This document shows positions 27,172-36,211 of a stretch of 64,000 bases of DNA, one piece after another (positions within the stretch are counted from its first letter, which is position 1; each line of letters starts with the position of its first letter). The DNA lies in NCBI GenBank assembly GCA_015231175.1, contig JADGBZ010000006.1, positions 1-64,000 of the forward strand, in the 5' to 3' direction. A program made the position numbers and the translations under genes. Source of the stretch: Magnetococcales bacterium. GTDB taxonomy: Bacteria; Pseudomonadota; Magnetococcia; Magnetococcales; DC0425bin3. The notes beneath the pieces are model-generated. The model was not told where the DNA came from. It made no database searches and saw only the letters and a program-made list of their open reading frames with translations.

Positions 27172-30100
27172 ATGATCACTTCATCCAGTGAAAAACCATT
27201 GATTTTGCTGGTAGGCGACGATCCGGACACCAGCCGTCTGTTGTGGAACGTTCTGTCGCCGGAGGGGTATCAAATGCGTGAGGCCCACTCCGGCGAGCAG
27301 GCGGTGGAGCTGTTTCAGGAGTGTTCCCCGGATCTGGTACTGATGGATGCCAACATGGCCGGGATGAGCGCCTTCGATGCCTGCACCCGCATCAAACACT
27401 TGCAAGGGGAGTACGACGTTCCCGTGGTATTCATGGCCGATTATCCCTGCGAAGGAGAGACGTTGCGCAACGTGTACCAGGTGGGGGCGGAGGAGTTCGT
27501 TTACAAACCGGTCAATCCGGATATTTTGCGGCACCGCCTGGCGCGTCTGGTGAAGGGTCACCAGGAAAAACGGGTTCTCCAGGAAAAGGAGACCCGCCTG
27601 CGGCAAATCCTGGAATCGACAGTGGATGGAATCATCACCATCGACACCCGGGGGATCATTCAATCCTTCAATCCCGGGGCACAACGCATATTCGGTTACG
27701 AACCCGATGAAGTCCTTGGCAAGAATGTCCGCATGTTCATGCCTCAACCATACCAGGACGAACATGACGGTTACCTGCAACGTTATTTGCAGGTGGGTGA
27801 GACCCGATTTGTAGGACACGGGCGGGAGTTGCAGGGGCGCCGTAAAAATGGTGGCATCTTTCCGCTTTACGTGGCCATCAACAGCATGCGAGTTGGCGGA
27901 CGGGTTTATTTTACCGGCATTCTCCGCGATATGACCCACGCCAAGGCCGCTGAAGAGGAGATCCAAAAACTGGCCCGGGTGGTTGAAGAAAGCCCCAGCA
28001 TGATCATGATGACCGACCCGGATGGCATCATCGAATACGTCAATAAAAGATTTCTGACGGTGACCGGCTATGCCGTGCAGGATCTCCTCGGTCAACATGC
28101 CGATATGCTCCAAAGTGATGAACAGGCAGAGAACACCCTGACGCACATGTGGCATGCGCTGCGGAGCGGAGATGTCTGGCGTGGCGAAACATTGAATCGC
28201 CGCAAGGATGGAACACACTTTTGGGCCGGCGTCACCAAGGCCCCCATCTTTGGCCAGGCAGGGGAGATCACCCATTTTGTGGCCACCTCTTCGGACATCA
28301 CCGAACGCAAGATCGCCGAAGCGAAGGTGACGTGGAGTCAGGAGTCCCAAAAAGTCATCAATGCCTTGTTGAAGACGGCTGTGGAGGCGCTTCCCCTGAA
28401 ACGGCAATTGGATCAGGTGTTGGAGATCTTGTTGTCAGCTCCCACCCTCACCACCATGGTGCATGGGGCGATCATGTTGATGGATGATCGCACTTCCGAA
28501 CTGGTCATGGAGGTGCAACGCGGGTTTCCCTCCGCGCTGCCCCAACGTTGCACGCGAGTGACCGTGGGACATTGCCTGTGTGGCCAGGCAGCCCAACTGC
28601 GAGAGATCGTTTATGCAGACGGTTCACTGGAACACTATCCCGAGTTCCATGATCCGGTCCAGAAACCCCATGGCCACTACTGCGTCCCCATCATTGGGGA
28701 GATGAAGGTTTTGGGGGTGATTTGCATCTCCACCCAAAAGGGACATCGACGCACGCCGGAGGAAGAGTCCTTTTTGACCTCGGTTGGGCAGACCCTGGCC
28801 AACATGATCCAGCGCAAACGCTTTGAAATGGCCCTGCAACGCATCGCCGCCGAGCAGGATGTCATTCTGGCCAATACCGCCGTGGGGATCGCCTATGTGC
28901 AGGAGGGGCGTTTCATTCGCACAAACATGCGGCTGGTGGAGTTGATTGGCTGGACCGATCAGGAGTTGCGCGACAAAACAGCCGAGATACTCTTTGCCTC
29001 GCATACCGAGTTCCGCACGTTGGCCCGGACAGCGCTGCGTGTCTTGCGGAAAGGACGTACCTTTCGCGCCGAACACATGATGCAACGCAAGGATGGGGGA
29101 CGCTTTTGGTGCCGTTTGGTGGGCAACTCCGTCGAGGATGACAGCCTGCGCAACAAGGCCATCTGGATCTTGGACGACATCACCCAGGAAAAAGAGGTGG
29201 AGGCGGCCCTGCGCCGCGCCAAAGATGCCGCTGAACGGGCCAGTCGGACCAAATCCACTTTTCTGGCCAACATGAGCCACGAAATCCGCACTCCCATGAA
29301 CGGCGTCATCGGCATGCTCGAATTGCTGGGCAAATCCGCACTGGACCCCACGCAACGTCGTTACCTGGATGTCGCGGTCAGCTCTGCCGACATGCAGCTC
29401 AATATCATCAATGACCTGCTCGATTTTTCCAAAATCGAGGCCGGTAAGCTCGATTTGGAACGGGCCCCCTACTCGCTGGTCGATGCTGTGGATGCGGTGA
29501 CCCGGATCCTTTCCGCCCGGGCGCATGACAAAGGGTTGGAGTTCAATTGTTTTATCGCTCCCGACCTGCCCCATCGGGTGGTCGGTGATCCCATGCGCCT
29601 GCGCCAGGTATTGATCAACCTGATCGGCAACGCCATCAAATTTACCGCCAGAGGGGAGGTTTCCATTCGCGTCGAGACCGAGTGGCGAAGCCGGGAGTCG
29701 ATTCAGGTTCGCTTCCAGGTGCTGGATTCAGGCATCGGCATCGACCATGAAACCCAGAACCGTTTGTTCAACCCCTTTACCCAGGCGGACAGCTCCACCA
29801 CCCGTGAATATGGGGGCACCGGTCTGGGATTGGTCATTTCCAAACAGCTCGTCGAGGCGATGGGCGGACACATCGGCATGACCAGCCAGTTGGGACGTGG
29901 ATCGACGTTCTGGTTTTCGCTTCCTTTTGAAATTCGCGAGGGGATCGAGGCGGGAAATCTTGATGCCGTGCGCGAATTGCGGGCCCTGGTGGTGGATGGC
30001 AATGAAACCAACCGTATCCTCATCGGTGAGTATCTGGCCTCCTGGGGCACCCACTTTGAAAGCGCCTCGGGGGCGGATCGCGCCTTGGATCTGATCCAAA

Positions 30101-31254
30101 AGAACAGGCATTCCGGCGAGTTTTACAATCTGATCATCCTGGATATGCAGATGCCGGGTCTGGACGGCCTGGGATTGGCGCGGCGCATTCGCGGCATGTG
30201 CGGCACAGCTTCACCCCCCATGCTGATGCTGACCTCGGGTGAACAACCCGATGCATGGACGCTCCAGGAAGCAGGCATCCGCTTCTGTCTGGCCAAGCCG
30301 ATTGGACAATCCCGGTTGCTCGATGCCATATCCATGGTCGTGGCCGACCAGAGACGGGAGATGACCCCACCCCAACCGGGGAGTGATATACCACACTTCA
30401 AAGGCAGGGTGCTGCTGGTCGAAGATGTCTTTGTCAATCGAGAGGTAGCCCAGGGCATGCTCTCCCGCATGGGCCTGGAGACCAACATTGCCAACAACGG
30501 TCGCGAAGCCGTGGAACAAATCGCCGCCATTCACTTCGATCTGGTCCTGATGGATGTCCAGATGCCGGAAATGGATGGCATCGAGGCGACCCGCCATATT
30601 CGCCAAACCATGACCGATCGACGCATTCCCATCGTGGCCATGACCGCCCACACCCTGACGGGTGATCGGGAACGGTGCCTGGAGGCCGGCATGGACGACT
30701 ACCTCGCCAAGCCGGTACGCTGGAACGACTTGGCCGGTGTCCTGGGCAAATGGCTCCCCGGAACGATCCGGCCAAGCGTTTCTTCTCCGTCAAATGACCC
30801 GCACATTCCCCAACAACCCACTGCCGTTTTCACCACATCCGGCACCCCGGCGACCGTGACCTCACCAGCCCGGAAAAAGACCGGCGGCCTGGATATGGGC
30901 ACCCTCAAAACCTTGCGCGATATTCTGGCCGGGGCGCCGGGGCGCTTTGCTCTGGTCCTGGAAAAATATCTGGAAGGGGTTCCCAAATATCTCGACGACA
31001 TGAGCGCTGGGTTCGAAAATGACGATGCAGAAGCCGTTTACCGGGCTGCCCACACTTTGAAATCCCAGAGTCTCTCCGTTGGCGCGGTAGAACTCTCCCG
31101 CTATTGCCGGGAGTTGGAGAGCGTCCGGGAGAAAAAAAATCTCCAGGATCTCACCGGGTATTACCAAACCATATTGGCAGAATTTTCCCGTGTCCGCCCC
31201 GCCCTGGAAGAAGAGATCAAAAGCGTTGCCGACAGCCGGGGCATCCTTCCCTGA
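27172..31254 (+). CDS. Soluble multi-domain hybrid histidine kinase (REC-PAS-PAS-GAF-PAS-HisKA-HATPase-REC-REC-Hpt)
   Basis: The 1360-residue protein has no membrane segment. The N-terminal receiver (about 10-125; LLVGDDPDTSRLLW, LVLMDANMAGMSAF) precedes a PAS (LESTVDGIITIDTRGIIQSF), a second PAS (MIMMTDPDGIIEYVNKRFL), a GAF domain (about 400-550) and a third PAS (VGIAYVQEGRFIRTN). HisKA has H703 in FLANMSHEIRTPMNGVIG. The ATPase is followed by a divergent receiver (ALVVDGNETNRILIG) and an intact one (LLVEDVFVNREVAQ, LVLMDVQMPEMDG). The Hpt domain has H1294 in AAHTLKSQSLSVGA. It can run a complete phosphorelay in one chain. Output partner unknown; the window has several orphan receivers. Confidence 0.93.
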   Translation: MITSSSEKPLILLVGDDPDTSRLLWNVLSPEGYQMREAHSGEQAVELFQECSPDLVLMDANMAGMSAFDACTRIKHLQGEYDVPVVFMADYPCEGETLRNVYQVGAEEFVYKPVNPDILRHRLARLVKGHQEKRVLQEKETRLRQILESTVDGIITIDTRGIIQSFNPGAQRIFGYEPDEVLGKNVRMFMPQPYQDEHDGYLQRYLQVGETRFVGHGRELQGRRKNGGIFPLYVAINSMRVGGRVYFTGILRDMTHAKAAEEEIQKLARVVEESPSMIMMTDPDGIIEYVNKRFLTVTGYAVQDLLGQHADMLQSDEQAENTLTHMWHALRSGDVWRGETLNRRKDGTHFWAGVTKAPIFGQAGEITHFVATSSDITERKIAEAKVTWSQESQKVINALLKTAVEALPLKRQLDQVLEILLSAPTLTTMVHGAIMLMDDRTSELVMEVQRGFPSALPQRCTRVTVGHCLCGQAAQLREIVYADGSLEHYPEFHDPVQKPHGHYCVPIIGEMKVLGVICISTQKGHRRTPEEESFLTSVGQTLANMIQRKRFEMALQRIAAEQDVILANTAVGIAYVQEGRFIRTNMRLVELIGWTDQELRDKTAEILFASHTEFRTLARTALRVLRKGRTFRAEHMMQRKDGGRFWCRLVGNSVEDDSLRNKAIWILDDITQEKEVEAALRRAKDAAERASRTKSTFLANMSHEIRTPMNGVIGMLELLGKSALDPTQRRYLDVAVSSADMQLNIINDLLDFSKIEAGKLDLERAPYSLVDAVDAVTRILSARAHDKGLEFNCFIAPDLPHRVVGDPMRLRQVLINLIGNAIKFTARGEVSIRVETEWRSRESIQVRFQVLDSGIGIDHETQNRLFNPFTQADSSTTREYGGTGLGLVISKQLVEAMGGHIGMTSQLGRGSTFWFSLPFEIREGIEAGNLDAVRELRALVVDGNETNRILIGEYLASWGTHFESASGADRALDLIQKNRHSGEFYNLIILDMQMPGLDGLGLARRIRGMCGTASPPMLMLTSGEQPDAWTLQEAGIRFCLAKPIGQSRLLDAISMVVADQRREMTPPQPGSDIPHFKGRVLLVEDVFVNREVAQGMLSRMGLETNIANNGREAVEQIAAIHFDLVLMDVQMPEMDGIEATRHIRQTMTDRRIPIVAMTAHTLTGDRERCLEAGMDDYLAKPVRWNDLAGVLGKWLPGTIRPSVSSPSNDPHIPQQPTAVFTTSGTPATVTSPARKKTGGLDMGTLKTLRDILAGAPGRFALVLEKYLEGVPKYLDDMSAGFENDDAEAVYRAAHTLKSQSLSVGAVELSRYCRELESVREKKNLQDLTGYYQTILAEFSRVRPALEEEIKSVADSRGILP

Positions 31255-31269
31255 GACAGTTTACCCCCA

Positions 31270-31518
31270 TCAAGCCCGTTTTTGGGCCGGTTCCCGGGCC
31301 ATGGCACGGGGAACCAGCAAAAATTTATGGTCCTCGATGAGCTGTTTCATGCGGCGGCGATGCGACACGCTCAGAAGGCCTTTTTCCGCCATGTGGGCCA
31401 GCTGTTCGACCTCACCATCGCTCAGGCGGGAAAAAATCTTTTTGTAGGAGTTGTAATCCGTTGCTTCACCGAGGCGATCCAGATTGGAATTTCCCAGGAC
31501 AAATGTCTGTCTCAGCAT
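31270..31518 (-). CDS. Small conserved-looking protein, unknown
   Basis: This 82-residue basic protein is not recognised. It reads MLRQTFVLGNSNLDRLGEAT with a central KKIFSRLSDGEVEQLAHMAE helix and a SVSHRRRMKQLIEDHKFLL segment. The composition is that of a soluble helical protein, possibly nucleic-acid binding from its RRRMKQ cluster. A GAGAGTGAG-like ribosome site precedes the ATG. It is convergent with the hybrid kinase gene and downstream of pgm on the same strand. Confidence 0.6.
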   Translation of the reverse strand: MLRQTFVLGNSNLDRLGEATDYNSYKKIFSRLSDGEVEQLAHMAEKGLLSVSHRRRMKQLIEDHKFLLVPRAMAREPAQKRA

Positions 31519-31772
31519 GGCTCACTCTCCTCGTTGGCGTTGCCCGGTCCTTCTGGTTTTGCAGCTGGATGAGCGACCGGGACACCTACGGGAATATCAA
31601 CCTGTATGCCACGCGACCCTTGCAGGTTTCATATTAAATAACGACATGAAAATAAACGAGTTATTTTTTAAAATCGGAAAACACCCGATCCGTGAAAGCA
31701 GCGACCCGGCAAGAAGGTTTTGCCGGATCCGGCAAATTTTGCCGGATCCGGCAGGGATTGCCGGGCTGAAGG
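31519..31772. other. Spacer holding a palindromic repeat pair and AT-rich leader
   Basis: These 254 bases lie between pgm and the small gene. The AT-rich 31630-31680 stretch could contain the promoter of the small gene. The GC-rich end holds the paired palindromes listed separately. No further gene is supported. Confidence 0.4.
31718..31752. repeat. Paired perfect palindromes GCCGGATCCGGC
   Basis: The 12-base palindrome GCCGGATCCGGC occurs at 31722-31733 and again at 31741-31752, separated by AAATTTT and flanked by TTTT. Each copy is self-complementary, and the two can pair with each other as a 12-bp stem with a 7-base loop. It lies about 20 bases past the pgm stop on the minus strand, so it may act as a terminator or 3' stabiliser for pgm. 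Confidence 0.75.
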
Positions 31773-33470
<1,698 letters not shown>

Positions 33471-33518
33471 TCAGTATAATCCCGGAATGGCCGATTTCCC
33501 AACCCCTGGCGAAAGGCG

Positions 33519-34154
33519 TCAGAAAAGGCGGGGAACAAAAGCCATATCGTTGGCCAGACGCACGCTTTCACCAGCCTGGACAATGACGAACAGGCCCTGT
33601 TTCATGGCAAACTGCTCGACCCCCTGGTCGATGACGATGCCGGCGACCGCCCCCATGATCCGCCTGTCGGCATACTCCGGGTAAAACTCCTTGAATTCAC
33701 CCAATCTCTCCATATGCCGGCGCACATCGTCCACTTTCAACTCGCTTTTGACCTCCACGATCACGACGGCTGTCCCGTCGATCACCAACAGGTCGATCTC
33801 CATGTGCCGGTTGCCGGGCAGGGATGCCCTGGTACGCGGATGCACCTTGTGGACAGGTATACCCCGCTCCATGAACATGGTCTCGCAGGCTGGCGCCACC
33901 AGTCCCTCGACAAACTCCCCCCAGCGGCCACCCAGATTGCCAACCAACTTTGAAACCTCCTTGAGCTTGCGGTCGGTTTCCTGCATCTGCCTGTCGGTCT
34001 TGGCGCTGCTCTCCTGCATGGCCCGCCTGATTTCCTGGAATTCACGCTCCCGTTCTCTGGATCTGGCTTCCGCTCTGGCTTCCGACTCCTTGAACATGCG
34101 GTTGGTCTCTTCAAACATCTTCCAGATGTCATCGATCGTCACATGTTGGGACAT
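33519..34154 (-). CDS. DUF3782-like PD-(D/E)XK nuclease-fold protein, copy A
   Basis: About 211 residues. It begins MSQHVTIDDIWKMFEETNRM, continues as a short coiled coil (EARAEARSREREREFQEI, MQETDRKLKEVSKLVGNLGG) and ends in a nuclease-like domain with MEIDLLVIDGTAVVIVEVKS, where the D and the E-V-K match the PD-(D/E)XK active site. Such proteins are common, often multicopy, in cyanobacteria and magnetotactic bacteria; function unknown, with DNA processing suspected. The ATG at 34154 was chosen by alignment with the upstream paralogue at 34246-34977, of which it is a recent duplicate. The apparent upstream frame is antisense-shifted paralogue DNA. Confidence 0.88.
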   Translation of the reverse strand: MSQHVTIDDIWKMFEETNRMFKESEARAEARSREREREFQEIRRAMQESSAKTDRQMQETDRKLKEVSKLVGNLGGRWGEFVEGLVAPACETMFMERGIPVHKVHPRTRASLPGNRHMEIDLLVIDGTAVVIVEVKSELKVDDVRRHMERLGEFKEFYPEYADRRIMGAVAGIVIDQGVEQFAMKQGLFVIVQAGESVRLANDMAFVPRLF

Positions 34155-34245
34155 GGATCCACCCCTGATGGTATAATTGTTGAAAGGACTGTCAGACAAA
34201 CTCTTCCACACCAAACTTTTTTTGGAAGAGCGCTGAACGGTCACA

Positions 34246-34977
34246 TCAGAAGAGACGGGGAACAAAAGCCATATCGTTGGCCAGACGCACGCTTTCACCA
34301 GCCTGGACAATGACGAACAGGCCCTGTTTCATGGCAAACTGCTCGACCCCCTGGTCGATGACGATGCCGGCGACCGCCCCCATGATCCGCCTGTCGGCAT
34401 ACTCCGGGTAAAACTCCTTGAATTCACCCAATCTCTCCATATGCCGGCGCACATCGTCCACTTTCAACTCGCTTTTGACCTCCACGATCACGACGGCTGT
34501 CCCGTCGATCACCAACAGGTCGATCTCCATGTGCCGGTTGCCGGGCAGGGATGCCCTGGTACGCGGATGCACCTTGTGGACAGGTATACCCCGCTCCATG
34601 AACATGGTCTCGCAGGCTGGCGCCACCAGTCCCTCGACAAACTCCCCCCAGCGGCCACCCAGGTTGCCAACCAACTTTGAAACCTCCTTGAGCTTGCGGT
34701 CGGTTTCCTGCATCTGCCTGTCGGTTTTGGCGCTGCTCTCCTGCATGGCCCGCCTGGTCTCCTGCCAGTCACGTTCCATTGCCTTGGATCTGGCTTCTGC
34801 TTCTTTGAATCTGGCTTCTGCTTCTTTGGCTCTGGCTTCTGCTTCTTTGGCTCTGGCTTCAGCCCTGGCCTCTGCTTCTTTGGCTCTGGCTTCAGCCCTG
34901 GCCTCCGACTCTTTGAACATGCGGTTGGTTTCTTCAAACAGCTTCCAGATATCATCGATTGTCACATGTTGGGACAT
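34246..34977 (-). CDS. DUF3782-like PD-(D/E)XK nuclease-fold protein, copy B with expanded coiled coil
   Basis: About 243 residues, with the same start (MSQHVTIDDIWKLFEETNRM), nuclease motif (EIDLLVIDGTAVVIVEVK) and C-terminus as copy A. It differs by a run of KEAEARA repeats (about residues 24-60) that lengthens the coiled coil by about 32 residues relative to copy A. The 3' 400 bases of copies A and B, offset by 727 bases, differ at about one position, so the duplication is recent or is being homogenised by gene conversion. The active-site residues are intact in both. Confidence 0.88.
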   Translation of the reverse strand: MSQHVTIDDIWKLFEETNRMFKESEARAEARAKEAEARAEARAKEAEARAKEAEARFKEAEARSKAMERDWQETRRAMQESSAKTDRQMQETDRKLKEVSKLVGNLGGRWGEFVEGLVAPACETMFMERGIPVHKVHPRTRASLPGNRHMEIDLLVIDGTAVVIVEVKSELKVDDVRRHMERLGEFKEFYPEYADRRIMGAVAGIVIDQGVEQFAMKQGLFVIVQAGESVRLANDMAFVPRLF

Positions 34978-35056
34978 GGGTGTCTCCCGTGGTGGCACAT
35001 GTGTCGAAAAGAGAGTCAAAAAAACGGCGGAGTCAATAGTACATCTTAACCTGGTT

Positions 35057-35443
35057 TTAGAATCTCACAGTCTTTAATTGTGGTCCAATATAGCCAACCA
35101 GGATTTTACCCGGTCCCGGGGTTGGATCGTAGTAAATGCGCCATTTGTCGCCAATTTTGACGTGGTGATTGAAAACAAGGCTGCCACCTTCAGGTGTAAT
35201 GAAAGTTCTCTCTTTACCATATCTGTCCAAGGTTGCCTGAGATTCTGGGGACGAACGGCATCTCAAGGATTTTTGATCGAAGTGACCACCTGACCATTTT
35301 TGACAATATTCCTCCAGACAACGCAAGCCAACCAGAAACCACTTTACCGTCTCACGGGGCAGGTTTTGCATCTGTTTTTCAACCTCTGCGCAAAACGCCA
35401 GAGACGGAAAGAGAGAAGATCGTCTATTCCATACAAACTTCAA
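35057..35443 (-). CDS. Small hypothetical protein (downstream partner of AAA ATPase genes)
   Basis: About 128 residues starting with TTG at 35443. The body FCAEVEKQMQNLPRETVKWF, KSLRCRSSPESQATLDRYGK and VFNHHVKIGDKWRIYYDPTP is well formed and ends VGYIGPQLKTVRF. It resembles a small family I recall beside AAA ATPase and DUF262 genes, but cannot confirm. Its N-terminus merges with the broken AAA gene (overlap of 20 bases), so the native start may have been lost by a deletion. Confidence 0.55.
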   Translation of the reverse strand: MKFVWNRRSSLFPSLAFCAEVEKQMQNLPRETVKWFLVGLRCLEEYCQKWSGGHFDQKSLRCRSSPESQATLDRYGKERTFITPEGGSLVFNHHVKIGDKWRIYYDPTPGPGKILVGYIGPQLKTVRF

Positions 35444-35702
35444 ATGTATTTTTTTGTGCGTAATCGTACAATACAGATTTGAAATCTACAAAATTGACAA
35501 TATCTCCATTTAATGGTAATGCAATATTGCCAATCTGTTGGTTTATTGGGTTCAAATAGTATGTTTGCATCAAAAGCAAGAACCCCTGAATAACAGACGA
35601 CTTCCCCGTTCCGTTCAGTCCCGTCAAGAGCGTCAGATTGGCCAGAGAGATTGAAGCGGATGCAAAACACTTGAAATTCGTCAGATGGATGAATCGGATC
35701 AC
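35424..35702 (-). pseudogene. Truncated AAA-family ATPase (N-terminal fragment)
   Basis: Only 92 codons remain. The fragment opens with MIRFIHLTNFKCFASASISL and has Walker A LLTGLNGTGKSSVIQGFLLL, the pattern of RecF/SMC-like AAA ATPases (DUF3696-type, normally about 400 residues). The Walker B, signature and C-terminal regions are missing. It stops at 35424 and runs into the next gene. Its GTG overlaps the DUF262 stop, as in an intact operon. A deletion of most of the gene is the simplest reading. Confidence 0.75.
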
Positions 35703-36211
35703 GCTCCGGGCTCCTTCTCGACAACCCTCCTGGTTGGATTGATACGACCGTAAAGATTCAACCGGACAGCCTCAGGGGTACCCTTTTCAATCATGAAAAG
35801 CGTCATTTCGGTCTCCTCGATACGGCGTTGCACATGGCGTGGCAGGTCGGTGAAGCCCTTCCCCTCAAATTCCTTCAGGAACTCCAATTTTTGCGGCAGC
35901 AATCCGTTGTCGGGATCCTGGGGAAGAACAAAATCCCGCACTGCCTCGAACCGTTGCCAACCATCGACGACGATCCACTTCTCCTCGTCTTCGACATCGA
36001 CACAAAAGGCAGGCAACGGAATGCGAATCAGGACGGACTCGATCAAACGGCTTTGGTCAGCGTGACTCCACACCTCACGGGGCGGCTGACCCGGCGAAAG
36101 GTCCACTCTCCCCTCACGCATGCGCTTGATGAGGGAAGCCAGAACCATCTGTCTGATTTCAATCTTGACCTGTCGCGGATCAAGATGGGATGCGGGTCCG
36201 GGATTAGCCAT
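35699..36211 (-). CDS. DUF262 (ParB-like, GmrSD N-terminal) protein, possibly truncated
   Basis: About 170 residues. DUF262 hallmarks: SLIKRMREGRVDLSPGQPPR, SRLIESVLIRIPLPAFCVDV and the VVDGWQRFEAVRDF motif (DGxQR nucleotide-binding type). In complete family members a RINTGG segment follows near residue 155; here it reads GRINPTRRVVEKEPGA then stops, so the C-terminal part is missing or highly reduced. The ATG overlaps the aspS stop by 8 bases (ATGGCTAA), placing it in the aspS transcript. DUF262 proteins often belong to modification-dependent defence systems. Confidence 0.8.
   Translation of the reverse strand: MANPGPASHLDPRQVKIEIRQMVLASLIKRMREGRVDLSPGQPPREVWSHADQSRLIESVLIRIPLPAFCVDVEDEEKWIVVDGWQRFEAVRDFVLPQDPDNGLLPQKLEFLKEFEGKGFTDLPRHVQRRIEETEMTLFMIEKGTPEAVRLNLYGRINPTRRVVEKEPGA

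Noticed and set aside
34155-34310. An N-terminal extension of nuclease copy A (52 extra residues).
   Set aside because: It is the 3' end of copy B read in a shifted frame. The paralogue's start shows that the true ATG is at 34154.
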